A stretch of 64,000 nucleotides of DNA from Arcanobacterium phocae (GTDB taxonomy: Bacteria > Actinomycetota > Actinomycetes > Actinomycetales > Actinomycetaceae), in contig NZ_JABAPM010000001.1 in assembly GCF_018913465.1 (NCBI RefSeq), positions 62,001 through 126,000 on the forward strand, read 5' to 3'. Made by a program: the position numbers and the translations under genes. The notes beneath the pieces were generated by a model, which did not search any database, was not told the origin of the DNA, and was given only the letters and a program-made list of their open reading frames with translations. This document shows, one piece after another, positions 1 to 8,755 of this stretch (within the stretch, counting starts at the first letter, position 1; each line of letters starts with the position of its first letter).

Positions 1-581
1 GCTGCCCGCAGATATGACCATACGGCGATATGGACAAGCGAGGGTCGTTCGAACACTGATGATTGAGCATATCGCGCTACCACCCAGGCGGGATTACGTT
101 CGACGACGTTCACTGGGGGACCCACCAGTGCTGCTCGGCGGAATTTCTCTGGCCAACTGGCAAGGAGTTCGACGACGATCTGTGCGCCCATCGAATGACC
201 AACAAAAATTGGGTCTGAAATACCGTTCAGCTCTAATACGGCGTCAATAATTTTCGCAAAATCACCGATCGCTAGCGGTTTCTCAGGAGCGGGTAGGTCT
301 CCGAAACCGGGCAGGTCTACCATGAGGACTTCGCCAAAATGACTCAGTTCCTCAGCAAGCGGTAACAAATATGTGGCTGACAACCCGATACCGTGAACAA
401 GAACAAATGTCACTCGATGGTCGCCCGGCCGATCTACGTCGATCCGATTGAGTCCGGGAGCAGGTGCGCCAAGTCGGTGAACCCGAACAAATGATGAGCC
501 GATCTTCACTAACGCGCGTTGTGGAACCGGCAGCGGACTATCTGTTACGAAGTTATTGAACCGATCAGGCTTTAGTCGCAT
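1..581 (-). CDS. Alpha/beta hydrolase, partial (C-terminus beyond window edge)
   Basis: The translated minus strand gives about 193 residues of an alpha/beta-hydrolase fold protein that runs off the left edge. Visible are the oxyanion-strand HG in LVHGIG near residue 67, a DLPGFGD segment after the following strand, and the nucleophile elbow GHSMGA, whose Ser is the expected catalytic nucleophile. The catalytic Asp and His lie outside the window. The start is placed at the ATG at 581 because GGAG lies 6 nt upstream; an in-frame ATG at 593 is also possible. The start overlaps the end of the deaminase gene by 17 nt, so the two are probably cotranscribed and translationally coupled. The substrate cannot be told from sequence; the family includes esterases, epoxide hydrolases and peptidases. 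Confidence 0.85.
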   Translation of the reverse strand, partial: MRLKPDRFNNFVTDSPLPVPQRALVKIGSSFVRVHRLGAPAPGLNRIDVDRPGDHRVTFVLVHGIGLSATYLLPLAEELSHFGEVLMVDLPGFGDLPAPEKPLAIGDFAKIIDAVLELNGISDPIFVGHSMGAQIVVELLASWPEKFRRAALVGPPVNVVERNPAWVVARYAQSSVFERPSLVHIAVWSYLRA

Positions 582-1608
582 CTGTGTCTCCATCAGGCAT
601 AGCCAGCCAGGCATCGACGTCGTCATGCCACTGGCTCTTGGCCTGTTCGCTCGCCAGCGATGCGCTAATGGACGAATGCGCTAATAATGCCAGCTCATAA
701 TCGTCAAACCCAAGATCGCGTGCAATCTGATATTGAGCCGTTAAGCGCGATAAGAACAACAACGGATCGTCAGCTCCCAACGCTACTTGGGCTCCGGCGT
801 CGAGAAGCGTACGTAACGGAACATCATCCTTATGGCCGTAAACGCCCAGCGATACATTTGAGGCGGGGCACACCTCGAACGCAATTCCAGCATCAACGAT
901 GCGTGCCAACAATTCCGGATCCTCTGCTGCGCGAACGCCATGACCTAACCGAGCTGGACGTAGGTGTGCCACGACTTCTCGCAAATGATCGGGGCCAAGT
1001 AGCTCGCCACCATGTGGGACGGCGGCTAGCCCAGCGCGGCGGGCAATGTTAAATGCGGCCGACCATTCCGACGTCGTTCCACGGCGTTCGTCATTGCTCA
1101 ACCCGAAACCGACAACTTGGCCGGGGCCATCGCCGGCATGTTTTGCTGCCAGGCGAGCTAACGTACGTGCCTCTAACGGGTGACGGATACGCGAAGCAGC
1201 AACAATAACACCAACCTCGATACCAACGTCGCGAGAGGCCGACTCGGCCTCATCCAACACAATCTCTAACGCTGGAGTAATACCACCGACAAACGGAGCA
1301 TACGATGTGGGGTCAATCTGGATCTCCAACCGGCGCGAGCCTTCAGCTTTATCATCTTCGGCAGCTTCGCGCACAATCCGGCGCATAGCCGGTTCACTGC
1401 GCACGACTTTACGCGCCGCATCGTAGGAGCGCTGGAACCGAAACCAGCCCCGCTGATCAGCTGGCACGTGCAGCGAAACGTTGTCCGTCAGATTTTCTGG
1501 CAGGCGCAGTCCTTGTTCCCGGGCCATATCGGCTAATGTTGATACGCGCATAGAGCCGGTGAAGTGCAGATGAAGATGTGCTTTAGGAAGGGCATTAAGG
1601 TCTCGCAT
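565..1608 (-). CDS. add: Adenosine deaminase family protein
   Basis: This is a metal-dependent amidohydrolase expected to deaminate adenosine or a related purine in salvage. With the start at 1608 the protein has 347 residues, a normal length. The N-terminal metal-binding histidines are at residues 11, 13 and 15 (HLHLHFTGSM), an HGGE segment holds the catalytic Glu, LGHGVR supplies another active-site His, and GADDPLLF supplies the C-terminal metal-binding Asp. HFTGSM replaces the more usual HLDGSL; I recall this variant from an actinobacterial subgroup, so the exact substrate (adenosine, adenine or a related compound) is not certain. A longer reading frame extends to 1770, but a promoter-like element ends 6 nt before 1608 and the longer form would overlap the divergent gene, so 1608 is preferred. 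Confidence 0.85.
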   Translation of the reverse strand: MRDLNALPKAHLHLHFTGSMRVSTLADMAREQGLRLPENLTDNVSLHVPADQRGWFRFQRSYDAARKVVRSEPAMRRIVREAAEDDKAEGSRRLEIQIDPTSYAPFVGGITPALEIVLDEAESASRDVGIEVGVIVAASRIRHPLEARTLARLAAKHAGDGPGQVVGFGLSNDERRGTTSEWSAAFNIARRAGLAAVPHGGELLGPDHLREVVAHLRPARLGHGVRAAEDPELLARIVDAGIAFEVCPASNVSLGVYGHKDDVPLRTLLDAGAQVALGADDPLLFLSRLTAQYQIARDLGFDDYELALLAHSSISASLASEQAKSQWHDDVDAWLAMPDGDTDATKA

Positions 1609-1614
1609 ATGCCA

Positions 1615-1643
1615 AGTCTGCCAGCGTACCGGTGTCCTTTCAA
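1615..1643 (-). promoter_or_regulatory. Promoter for deaminase gene, probably leaderless
   Basis: On the minus strand TTGAAA (1643-1638) and CAGACT (1620-1615) are separated by 17 nt. Only 6 nt separate the -10 box from the ATG at 1608, and no Shine-Dalgarno sequence is present, so transcription would begin at or next to the start codon. Confidence 0.5.
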
Positions 1644-1682
1644 TGTGCCAGAGTGTGAAACTGTGCGGGCCGGGTTTTAAAG

Positions 1683-1712
1683 TTGGACTTCGCGGTGTGG
1701 CTTCTCTATAAA
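1683..1712 (+). promoter_or_regulatory. Promoter for phosphotransferase gene, probably leaderless
   Basis: TTGGAC (1683-1688) and TATAAA (1707-1712) are separated by 18 nt, and the GTG start codon at 1720 follows the -10 box after 7 nt. There is no ribosome-binding site between them. The layout mirrors the divergent deaminase promoter. Confidence 0.6.
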
Positions 1713-1719
1713 TGGTTAC

Positions 1720-2979
1720 GTGACTATTCCGTCTACCCGTGTCTCGAATCGGCGGCAACGCGCCGCTCATGAACGTACCGTTTTAGCCCTGTTGACTGGT
1801 AGCGACGCGGCACAGATGCTGTCAGTTGCGTTAGCTCATCGGGGGATAGTGCGGTCGTGGAATGTGCATGCCATTCATCATCGTCCCGGAGCTGGCGTTT
1901 CTGTTGGTTACAGCGTGGTGTTGGATCATAACGACGACGGTTGCGTAAGACGGACTGATACCTACGTGGTGGCTACGTCCGGGCGAATTAACGAAGACCG
2001 GCTCGATGAGGTAGATGGCCGGACGGTGACGTGCCGAAATGTGCGAGTGCACGTGTGGGAACATCCTTACGATCCGGAACTTCCTGCACTCGAGTTGGCT
2101 TGTAACCCAGATCAGCTCGATGACTGGTTAGGTCGAGAAACTGACACGGAACTAATTGCGTATCGTCCTACTCGCCGGGCCGTGGTGCGGATTGACGACG
2201 TCGATGGTGGCGCCGTCCATTGGGCGAAGGTGATGCGACCCGATCAGATTGATGGGATTGTGACTCGCCTAAGGATGCTCGAACGTGCTGGAACGCCTGC
2301 TCCGGTTGTGCAGGATGTTGATCCGCGTGGGTTGATCGTAACCACGGATCTGACTGGACTTGCACTAAACAAGGTCTACGCCCGGGTCGAGCCTCAGCAT
2401 ATTGGAACAATGCGGGGAGTGCTTGATTCCCTGGCAGATACTCTCGATTCGTTACCGATGGTTGCCATCGGGTTGCCGACACGGCCAGCGTGGGCAGACC
2501 GGTGTGAACATTATGCCGAGGCTGCGGTTACCGTTTTACCACAAGAGGAGCAACGGATACGGGACCTTACTCGCCAGATTCGCCACGAACTAGATCATGC
2601 AGATTTAGGCCCACTCGTGCCTACTCACGGCGATTTTTATGAGGCGAATATTTTTGTTGATCCGGGCACAGGGTGCGTTTCTGGGATTTTGGATGTTGAT
2701 AGTTTAGGTCCCGGCTACCGAGTCCATGATTGGGGATGCTTACTGGGACATATGTCGGTGCTTCCCGGGTTAGCACCTCAGACCTATCAGCATATTGACC
2801 CACTACTGGCTGATTGGACGCAACGTGTAGCACGGTGGGTGGATCCGCAGGCGTTGGGGGCTTCTGCCGCCGGGGTGGTGTTATCGCTGATTGCTGGGGT
2901 GCGTCGCAAAAAGAAGAACTGGCAGGCTGAGGCACTGTTCCGACTTCAGGCTGCCGAAAAATGGCTTGCGATTAACTGA
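1720..2979 (+). CDS. Phosphotransferase, aminoglycoside-phosphotransferase (APH) fold
   Basis: A 419-residue protein of the APH/choline-kinase fold. The catalytic loop reads HGDFYEANIF near residue 306, with the catalytic Asp, and the metal-binding Asp follows in GILDVDSLG, then the HDWG segment typical of the family. The N-terminal half is poorly conserved but long enough for the nucleotide-binding lobe. Members phosphorylate small hydroxylated molecules, and most chromosomal copies in actinobacteria are not resistance enzymes; the substrate here is unknown. The GTG start is supported by a promoter immediately upstream. It is divergent from the deaminase gene and convergent with the aminotransferase gene, with a shared terminator between. 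Confidence 0.8.
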   Translation: MTIPSTRVSNRRQRAAHERTVLALLTGSDAAQMLSVALAHRGIVRSWNVHAIHHRPGAGVSVGYSVVLDHNDDGCVRRTDTYVVATSGRINEDRLDEVDGRTVTCRNVRVHVWEHPYDPELPALELACNPDQLDDWLGRETDTELIAYRPTRRAVVRIDDVDGGAVHWAKVMRPDQIDGIVTRLRMLERAGTPAPVVQDVDPRGLIVTTDLTGLALNKVYARVEPQHIGTMRGVLDSLADTLDSLPMVAIGLPTRPAWADRCEHYAEAAVTVLPQEEQRIRDLTRQIRHELDHADLGPLVPTHGDFYEANIFVDPGTGCVSGILDVDSLGPGYRVHDWGCLLGHMSVLPGLAPQTYQHIDPLLADWTQRVARWVDPQALGASAAGVVLSLIAGVRRKKKNWQAEALFRLQAAEKWLAIN

Positions 2980-3012
2980 ATAGTTCCCACATCAACGGGG
3001 TGTTAACACATA

Positions 3013-3051
3013 AACGAGAAGTGCCAGAGAATAACCCCGGCACTTCTCGTT
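3013..3051. terminator. Bidirectional hairpin terminator
   Basis: A perfect 13-bp stem (3013-3025 with 3039-3051) and a 13-nt loop lie between the convergent phosphotransferase and aminotransferase genes. The downstream side is T-rich (TTATATTTT), which suits rightward termination; the minus-strand side has a short T-run too. Confidence 0.75.
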
Positions 3052-3077
3052 ATATTTTCGGGCTCAAAGCCAATGCG

Positions 3078-4283
3078 TTACGCAAAGAGTTCTTGCAATC
3101 TGCGGGCACCGGCGACGAGATCGTCGTCGGCAAGCGCATAAGAGAATCGCAGATAGCCGGGGGCACCGAAGGCTTCGCCGGGAACAACCGCAACCTCGGC
3201 TTCGTCCAAGATCAGTTCCGCGAGCTCGGCCGACGTCGTTGCTACCCGACCGCGAATTTCCTTACCAAGTAACGCTTCAACGTTAGGGAACACATAGAAT
3301 GCGCCGGTAGGCTGGGGGACAACAAAGCCATCGATTTCGCGAAGCATCGAGATCAGGGCCTGCCGACGGTGATCGAAGGCTTCCTTCATTGGCGCAAGAA
3401 TGCTCTGATCGCCAGTCAATGCCGCGATAGCCGCACGTTGGGAAACATTTGATACGTTTGACGTGATATGCGACTGGAAATTAGCGGCTTTCTTGATAAC
3501 ATCGCTTGGTCCGTACATCCAGCCCACGCGCCAGCCGGTCATGGCGTAGGATTTTGCGACGCCGTTAACCACGATGGTTTGATCAGCAAGCTCCGGCATG
3601 ACTTTGAGAATGTAGGACATCTCGCCTTCATACACGAGCTTTTCGTAGATTTCATCGGTGATGATCCAGATACCGTTAGCTAGCGCCCATTGACCAATTT
3701 CTCGTAACTCATCAGCCGTATAGACGGCGCCAGTTGGGTTTGATGGCGAACACATAAGTAGTACCTTGGTGCGATCAGTTAGCGCCGCATCGAGTTGTGC
3801 CGTAGTGACCTTATAGTTTTGGTCCGGACCAGCAAATACCTCGACGACGGTACCTCCGCATAACTTGATTGCTTCGGGGTATGTGGTCCAGTAAGGAGCT
3901 GGAAGAATGACTTCATCGCCGTCGGATACCAGCGCAGCGAAGGCTTGGAATACGGCTTGCTTACCGCCGTTTGTGACGATGACGTTTGCGGGATCAACAG
4001 TGATACCGGAATCAGCTTTGGCACGGTCTGCAATAGCTTGGCGTAACTCCGGTAGACCTGCGGCTGGGGTGTATTTATGGTTCTTCGGGTCTTGGGCTGC
4101 AGCTACAGCTGCATCGACGACGTGGGCTGGTGTTGGGAAGTTCGGTTCACCAGCGCCGAAGCCGATAACGGGTTTGCCAGCGGCTTTGAGTGCCTTAGCC
4201 TTGGCGTCGACGGCGAGGGTGGCGGATGGCTGAAGTGCTCCTAGGCGAGCGGAAACGCGACTGCGTGTGGTTGTGTGTGTCAT
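3078..4283 (-). CDS. aspC: Aspartate aminotransferase family protein (PLP-dependent, class I)
   Basis: A 401-residue fold-type I aminotransferase that most likely interconverts aspartate/2-oxoglutarate and oxaloacetate/glutamate. [12 protein letters not shown] near the N-terminus, [32 protein letters not shown] and the PLP-lysine segment [14 protein letters not shown] are all present, as is the C-terminal substrate-carboxylate Arg in GYLRFSYA. The ATG at 4283 is chosen because it begins a normal N-terminus ([11 protein letters not shown]); the frame stays open to 4319. The gene is monocistronic and transcribed away from the tRNA-secE block. An aromatic or prephenate specificity cannot be excluded from sequence alone. 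Confidence 0.88.
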   Translation of the reverse strand: MTHTTTRSRVSARLGALQPSATLAVDAKAKALKAAGKPVIGFGAGEPNFPTPAHVVDAAVAAAQDPKNHKYTPAAGLPELRQAIADRAKADSGITVDPANVIVTNGGKQAVFQAFAALVSDGDEVILPAPYWTTYPEAIKLCGGTVVEVFAGPDQNYKVTTAQLDAALTDRTKVLLMCSPSNPTGAVYTADELREIGQWALANGIWIITDEIYEKLVYEGEMSYILKVMPELADQTIVVNGVAKSYAMTGWRVGWMYGPSDVIKKAANFQSHITSNVSNVSQRAAIAALTGDQSILAPMKEAFDHRRQALISMLREIDGFVVPQPTGAFYVFPNVEALLGKEIRGRVATTSAELAELILDEAEVAVVPGEAFGAPGYLRFSYALADDDLVAGARRLQELFA

Positions 4284-4382
4284 ACGTCCTATGGTGGCAC
4301 GAATACGGCTTAATGTCACCTAATGAAGCTGCGGAAAAGGTAGCTTGAGGTAATAAGTGTGTTGTTAATTACATGCAGAATA

Positions 4383-4411
4383 TTGTGCAGAACGCAAATG
4401 CCAAGTAAAGT
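4383..4411 (+). promoter_or_regulatory. Candidate promoter for tRNA-Trp / secE-nusG
   Basis: TTGTGC (4383-4388) and TAAAGT (4406-4411) are spaced by 17 nt, about 70 nt upstream of the tRNA. It is the best match to the TTGACN/TAnnnT pattern in this gap. Confidence 0.4.
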
Positions 4412-4481
4412 AGGGGGAGTTGTGGAACGCATACGAGCGTTAGCATGCATTTTCATGTAAACGAATCGGGCATTCCCCCAT

Positions 4482-4554
4482 AGGGTAGTGGCGCAATTGG
4501 TAGCGCACCGGTCTCCAAAACCGGCGGTTGTGGGTTCGAGTCCCTCCTGCCCTG
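4482..4554 (+). tRNA. trpT: tRNA-Trp (anticodon CCA)
   Basis: A complete 73-nt cloverleaf: the acceptor stem pairs 4482-4488 with 4547-4553 (one G-U), the anticodon stem is 4508-4512/4520-4524 with loop CTCCAAA and anticodon CCA at 4515-4517, and the T-arm contains GGTTCGAGTCC. The discriminator base is G and CCA is not encoded. tRNA-Trp just upstream of secE-nusG is a common actinobacterial arrangement. Confidence 0.97.
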
Positions 4555-4608
4555 CTAAGAAGGCGGCCCACAAGGGCCGTTTTCCACATTTACCGAGAGG
4601 ATCAAGAA

Positions 4609-4854
4609 GTGAGCCAGGCTTCCGCGTCTAGTCACGGCAATAAGCCAGCGAAATCAGAATCGCACGGCTTCTTTGCTCGAATCGTACAGTTCTTCCGTGA
4701 AGTGTTTGTGGAGCTGAAGAAAGTTCAGCGTCCTACACGTTCAGAGTTGTGGAAGCTTTTCCTTACGGTCGTTTTCTTCGTCGCCGTTGTTATGGCGTTC
4801 GTAGGAGTGATCGATCTAGTGTTTGCTCAACTTGTACTCTTAATCTTCAGCTGA
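4609..4854 (+). CDS. secE: Preprotein translocase subunit SecE
   Basis: An 81-residue small subunit of the SecYEG channel. It has a short charged N-terminal segment, the conserved amphipathic part with VELKKVQRPTRSELWK, and one membrane helix (about residues 48-78), as expected for the single-helix actinobacterial form. The GTG at 4609 follows a GAGAGG ribosome-binding site; the open frame upstream runs into the tRNA and is not coding. nusG follows 33 nt downstream, the classic secE-nusG pair. Confidence 0.93.
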   Translation: MSQASASSHGNKPAKSESHGFFARIVQFFREVFVELKKVQRPTRSELWKLFLTVVFFVAVVMAFVGVIDLVFAQLVLLIFS

Positions 4855-4887
4855 CGCTAAGTTCCGGATTGTTTGAAAGCAGGAAAT

Positions 4888-5715
4888 ATGTCTGAGGAAA
4901 AGCTCGACAACACAATTGGTAATCCAGTTTTTTCCGATGCCGCCCCAGAGCAGGTATCGGAAAACGTTCTGCCTGCCGAAGATGAGGTATCGGAATCGCC
5001 GGTGGCTGAAGAAACGGCGGTAGAAATCTCGGCAGATGCGGAGCAGCCTGTTATTGAAGAATCCGCACCGGCCCAACCAGCTGGTGAAACTGAAGAATCA
5101 GTAGTTACTGAGGAAATGGTTCGAGCCAAGCTCAAAGGACTACCGGGTCGCTGGTATGTTCTTCATACATATGCTGGCTATGAAAAGCGCGTTAAGCGTG
5201 ACATCGAAACTCGTATGCATTCCTTGGACATGGAAGATTACATCTTCCAGATTGAGGTTCCAATGGAAGAAGTTTTCGAGGTTAAGAAGGGGCAGCGCAA
5301 GCTCATTTCGCGAGTCCGGATCCCAGGTTATGCACTCATTCGTATGAAGATGACGGATGATTCGTGGCGAGTCGTGCAAGAGACTAACGGTGTAACTGGA
5401 TTCGTTGGTAATGGACGAAACCCAGTTGCATTATTGCCGGATGAAGTTGTGCAAATGCTCACTCCAGTTGTGGAGAAGGAAGCTGCTGTTGCTGCGGAAA
5501 CCGCTGGTGCACAAGTCGGAACTGTGGGTCTTACCCTTGAGGTTGAATACTCTGTTGGCGAGACAGTGACACTGACCACTGAGCCTTGGGTTGGAATGCC
5601 AGCTACAATTTCTGAAGTTGATGCAGTCAACCAGAGATTGACTGTTCTCATGACACTTGTCGGCCAGGAAACCCCGGTCGATTTGTCCTTCGGTCAAGTT
5701 AAGAAGATGGACTGA
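4888..5715 (+). CDS. nusG: Transcription termination/antitermination protein NusG
   Basis: A 275-residue NusG that binds RNA polymerase and couples it to Rho or the ribosome. Residues 1 to about 75 form an acidic, Ala/Pro/Glu-rich extension typical of actinobacteria. The NGN domain follows (GRWYVLHTYAGYEKRVK, then the RIPGYALIRM and TGFVG segments) and a C-terminal KOW domain (TEPWVGMPATISEVD). The ATG at 4888 sits just after AGGA; a few upstream in-frame codons with another ATG at 4873 are probably not used. rplK and rplA follow as in most bacteria. Confidence 0.95.
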   Translation: MSEEKLDNTIGNPVFSDAAPEQVSENVLPAEDEVSESPVAEETAVEISADAEQPVIEESAPAQPAGETEESVVTEEMVRAKLKGLPGRWYVLHTYAGYEKRVKRDIETRMHSLDMEDYIFQIEVPMEEVFEVKKGQRKLISRVRIPGYALIRMKMTDDSWRVVQETNGVTGFVGNGRNPVALLPDEVVQMLTPVVEKEAAVAAETAGAQVGTVGLTLEVEYSVGETVTLTTEPWVGMPATISEVDAVNQRLTVLMTLVGQETPVDLSFGQVKKMD

Positions 5716-5835
5716 CTACTTACCAGTCAGCGTTGTGTGGCTTAATCTCCACATCACAACGGTCGTATTAACCGATACGAAGGCACCCGTCGTCGTTGCC
5801 AGGCGGCGGTAAGAAAATAGAAAAGAAGGATCAAA

Positions 5836-6270
5836 ATGCCACCGAAGAAGAAGGTTGCCGGTCTGATCAAGCTCCAGATTCAAGCTGGAATGGCCACCCC
5901 GGCTCCGCCGATCGGCCCAGCTCTGGGTCAGCACGGCGTTAACATTGTGGAATTCACCAAGGCATACAATGCTGCAACTGAATCCATGCGTGGAAACATC
6001 GTCCCAGTTGAGATTACGGTTTACGAAGATCGTTCGTTTACCTTTATCACCAAGACTCCACCAGCTGCTGAACTTATTAAGAAAGCTGCCGGTATTAAGA
6101 AGGGTTCTGGAGTTCCACACACCAACAAGGTTGCACACTTGACTGCAGACCAGTTGCGTGAAATCGCTAAGACCAAGGAACCAGACCTTAACGCCAACGA
6201 TATCGACAACGCTGCACGCATTATTGCCGGCACTGCTCGTTCGATGGGCGTAACAACCGACGAGATCTGA
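5836..6270 (+). CDS. rplK: 50S ribosomal protein L11
   Basis: 144 residues, normal length. The start [18 protein letters not shown], the [15 protein letters not shown] motif and the C-terminal rRNA-binding domain ending in [13 protein letters not shown] are all standard. L11 forms the GTPase-associated centre and is needed for the stringent response. A good ribosome-binding site (GAAGGA) precedes the ATG. The 120-nt gap after nusG holds an imperfect hairpin around CGTTGTG/CACAACG but no clear promoter, so nusG read-through is possible. Confidence 0.97.
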   Translation: MPPKKKVAGLIKLQIQAGMATPAPPIGPALGQHGVNIVEFTKAYNAATESMRGNIVPVEITVYEDRSFTFITKTPPAAELIKKAAGIKKGSGVPHTNKVAHLTADQLREIAKTKEPDLNANDIDNAARIIAGTARSMGVTTDEI

Positions 6271-6375
6271 GAATCTCAAACCGCTCATCCGAGCAACTGA
6301 TGATGCCACTCATGGCATCGTGGTAGGGCCCGAGCGGGCTCGTTCCCCACAACTGCTGACAAGGAGAAAAGCAGA

Positions 6376-7080
6376 ATGGCAAAGCGCTCAAAGAATTACC
6401 GTAAGGCTGCTGAGCTCATCCAGGCTGGAGAAGTTTACACTCCCGCTGAAGCGATCGAGCTAGCACAAAAGACATCTGTCACCAAGTTCCCATCTACCGT
6501 TGAGGTTATGTACCGCCTCGGTGTTGATCCGCGTAAAGCAGATCAGATGGTTCGCGGCACTGTTAACCTTCCTCACGGAACTGGTAAGACAGCTCGCGTT
6601 ATCGTGTTCGCTGTTGGTGACAAGGCTCAGGCCGCTATTGACGCCGGTGCTGACGAAGTCGGTGGCGACGAGCTCATCGAAAAGGTCGCAGGTGGCTGGA
6701 CCGATTTCGATGCTGCTGTTGCAACACCAGATATGATGGGCAAGGTCGGCCGTTTGGGTCGCGTCCTTGGTCCACGTGGTTTGATGCCGAACCCTAAGAC
6801 TGGCACCGTAACCATGGACACCGCTAAGGCTGTTAATGACATCAAGGGTGGACGTATTGAGTTCCGTGTTGATAAGCACGGCAACCTTGCCTTCATCGTT
6901 GGTAACACGTCATTCACCAGCGAGCAGCTCCTTGAGAACTTCAACGCTGCTCATGATGAGATCATGCGTTTGAAGCCTGCTTCGGCAAAGGGTCGCTACT
7001 TGCTCAAGGCTACTGTTTCCACCACTATGGGTCCTGGCATCCGTATTGATGCTACTAAGGGCGCAGTAACGGAAGCCTGA
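6376..7080 (+). CDS. rplA: 50S ribosomal protein L1
   Basis: 234 residues with the L1 signature around [14 protein letters not shown] and the N-terminal segment [16 protein letters not shown]1 builds the mobile L1 stalk at the E site and in other bacteria represses its own rplK-rplA mRNA. The 105-nt gap after rplK contains two small hairpins (a 7-bp stem at 6302-6308/6313-6319 and a GC-rich one just after), possible sites of such control. A strong terminator follows the gene. Confidence 0.97.
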   Translation: MAKRSKNYRKAAELIQAGEVYTPAEAIELAQKTSVTKFPSTVEVMYRLGVDPRKADQMVRGTVNLPHGTGKTARVIVFAVGDKAQAAIDAGADEVGGDELIEKVAGGWTDFDAAVATPDMMGKVGRLGRVLGPRGLMPNPKTGTVTMDTAKAVNDIKGGRIEFRVDKHGNLAFIVGNTSFTSEQLLENFNAAHDEIMRLKPASAKGRYLLKATVSTTMGPGIRIDATKGAVTEA

Positions 7081-7121
7081 TCTATCAGATAGCTTGACAG
7101 TCGGTAGTATCATGACTGTTT

Positions 7122-7159
7122 AAATAAGCGCGGAACCGAACTTGGTTCCGCGCTTATTT
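7122..7159 (+). terminator. Rho-independent terminator after rplA
   Basis: A perfect 16-bp stem (7122-7137 with 7144-7159), 6-nt loop, ending in a T-run. It closes the secE-nusG-rplK-rplA transcript. Confidence 0.9.
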
Positions 7160-7269
7160 TATGACATGAGCTTGGTTAACCAGCTGTTTTTGGGACTACT
7201 TACCTCGTTTTTATGGCAAATACGCGGTACTATGTGGAACAGAAATACGGTCGTCTAGAGGGGAATCCT

Positions 7270-7890
7270 GTGGGTAAGTCCTTAGTTATTGGTATTGCCG
7301 GTGGTACGGGTAGTGGAAAAACTACCCTGACTCGTGCTATTGAGTCGCGGTTTGCACCGCACGCCTCCGTGATTTTCCATGATTCGTATTATCACGCGCA
7401 TGATGAGCTGAGCTTTTCAGAACGCGAACAACTTAACTACGATCATCCGGATTCTTTCGATAATGATCTTCTCGTTCGACACATGGAGACCTTGCTAGCA
7501 GGTCATGCTATTGAAGCACCGGTTTACGATTATGCTCACCATAACCGGGCACCCCAGACACAACATATTGACCCGGCCCCTGTTTTATTGCTCGAAGGTA
7601 TTCTCATCTTTGCAGAGCCAAGGCTATGCGACTTGTGTGACGTGAAGATCTTTGTAGATACCGATGCTGATGTGCGTATTTTGCGCCGAATCAAGCGCGA
7701 CGTCGTCGAACGTGGACGTTCCCTCGAGTCTGTTGAGGCACAGTACCTGGAAACCGTCAAGCCAATGCATGAATTATTTGTCGAACCTTCGAAGAGGCAG
7801 GCCGATCTCATCGTGCCAGAAGGTGGACATAATCTTGTGGCACTTGATATGTTGGTGCACCGCATCGAAGGGGAGCTGAAAGAACTCTAG
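7270..7890 (+). CDS. udk: Uridine kinase
   Basis: 206 residues of the P-loop uridine/cytidine kinase family, phosphorylating uridine or cytidine to the monophosphate in pyrimidine salvage. The Walker A GIAGGTGSGKTT is at about residues 8-19, HDSYYHAH follows the second strand, YDHPDSFD and YDYAHHNR line the nucleoside pocket, and RRIKRDVVERGR is the lid-like Arg segment. I chose the GTG at 7270, which has GAGGGG upstream and gives the usual length; the frame opens at 7213. The gene stands alone between the rplA terminator and the L10 leader, an uncommon place for udk. Confidence 0.88.
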   Translation: MGKSLVIGIAGGTGSGKTTLTRAIESRFAPHASVIFHDSYYHAHDELSFSEREQLNYDHPDSFDNDLLVRHMETLLAGHAIEAPVYDYAHHNRAPQTQHIDPAPVLLLEGILIFAEPRLCDLCDVKIFVDTDADVRILRRIKRDVVERGRSLESVEAQYLETVKPMHELFVEPSKRQADLIVPEGGHNLVALDMLVHRIEGELKEL

Positions 7891-7936
7891 TAGCGGCAGA
7901 GCATACAGGTGGTTAAAATGTTGGACCGCTCACTGA

Positions 7937-7942
7937 TATAAT
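7937..7942 (+). promoter_or_regulatory. Candidate -10 box for rplJ-rplL
   Basis: A perfect TATAAT placed about 45 nt before the L10 leader. The -35 region at 17-18 nt is weak (TTAAAA-like), so only the -10 element is supported. Confidence 0.4.
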
Positions 7943-7984
7943 TATCTCTTGCTAAATTTAGCTAATCAACGTAGTCTACTAATT

Positions 7985-8103
7985 GCCCAAGACCGCAGGT
8001 CGCCTGAAATTTTCAGGGCGAAGTTCGCACGGCGAAGCCCGCGTAGGTGAGAAAGACAGCAGTATTCTGCTCACGTCCTCATGCCTGCGCATGAGGATTT
8101 TTT
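7985..8103 (+). promoter_or_regulatory. L10 leader RNA with attenuator hairpin
   Basis: The region ahead of rplJ is rich in hairpins and short conserved-looking motifs and matches what is known as the ribosomal protein L10 leader, where L10(L12)4 binds its own mRNA. It ends in a perfect 9-bp stem (8076-8084 with 8089-8097) followed by six T residues (8098-8103), a complete intrinsic terminator 62 nt before rplJ. The 7-nt GCGTAGG at 8041-8047 can pair with CCTGCGC at 8084-8090, which would break the terminator, so an antiterminator/terminator switch is plausible. A TATAAT -10 box at 7937-7942 lies upstream. Confidence 0.7.
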
Positions 8104-8165
8104 GTATCTACAAGGTTTCGCGATGTTGAATTTCCGGCTGCGGCATTCAATCGGAAGGAGGTCCC

Positions 8166-8690
8166 ATGGCACGGACCGACAAGTCTGCAGCGATCGCAGA
8201 ACTTACTGAGCTGTTCTCAGGTTCTACGGCCGTTCTCGTAACTGAGTACCGTGGACTGACTGTTGCACAGATGAAGACTCTTCGTCGTGCAATGGGCCAG
8301 GAAGCCACATACGTTGTTGCGAAGAACACCCTCGCTCGCATCGCGGCTAAGGCAGCCGGCGTCGAAGGACTCGACGACGCGCTTACTGGCCCGACTGCAC
8401 TGGCATTCGTCACCGGTGACATCGCTTCCGCAGCTAAAGCAGTAAAGAACTTTGCTAAAGAAAACCCGGCACTTATTGTTAAGGCTGGCGTTCTCGAAGG
8501 CGCTCTTCTCGCTGCTGAAGATGTTTCGAAGCTCGCCGATCTCGAATCTCGCGAGGTCCTTTTGGCCAAGGCCGCCGGAGCTCTCAAGGCTTCGCTGCAA
8601 AAGGCTGCATTTGTTTTCAACGCACCGGCAACCAAGCTGGTACGCACTGTCGACGCACTACGTGCGAAGCAAGAAGAAGCTGCTGCCTGA
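8166..8690 (+). CDS. rplJ: 50S ribosomal protein L10
   Basis: 174 residues; the N-terminal rRNA-binding domain contains TEYRGLTVAQMKTLRR and KNTLARIA, and the C-terminal helix that holds L7/L12 dimers is present. L10 anchors the L12 stalk and is the expected autoregulator through the leader RNA upstream. A GGAGG ribosome-binding site precedes the ATG. rplL follows after 65 nt. Confidence 0.97.
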   Translation: MARTDKSAAIAELTELFSGSTAVLVTEYRGLTVAQMKTLRRAMGQEATYVVAKNTLARIAAKAAGVEGLDDALTGPTALAFVTGDIASAAKAVKNFAKENPALIVKAGVLEGALLAAEDVSKLADLESREVLLAKAAGALKASLQKAAFVFNAPATKLVRTVDALRAKQEEAAA

Positions 8691-8755
8691 CGGTAGCTGC
8701 GTAACTCAATTAATTTAAACTGCCTCACACGTAGGCAAAGGAAGGTAGGCCAATC

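Noticed and set aside
14-250. Small plus-strand frame at the left edge
   Set aside because: Antisense to the alpha/beta hydrolase, whose motifs are clear.
1720-2979. Aminoglycoside-resistance gene
   Set aside because: It has the APH fold and catalytic loop, but lies in an ordinary chromosomal context with no mobile element and no specific match to a known resistance enzyme.
4528-4608. Longer N-terminus for SecE starting inside tRNA-Trp
   Set aside because: It would overlap the tRNA; the GTG at 4609 has a good ribosome-binding site and fits the family length.
5716-6309. 197-codon minus-strand frame over rplK
   Set aside because: Antisense shadow of rplK with no ribosome-binding site or recognisable domain.
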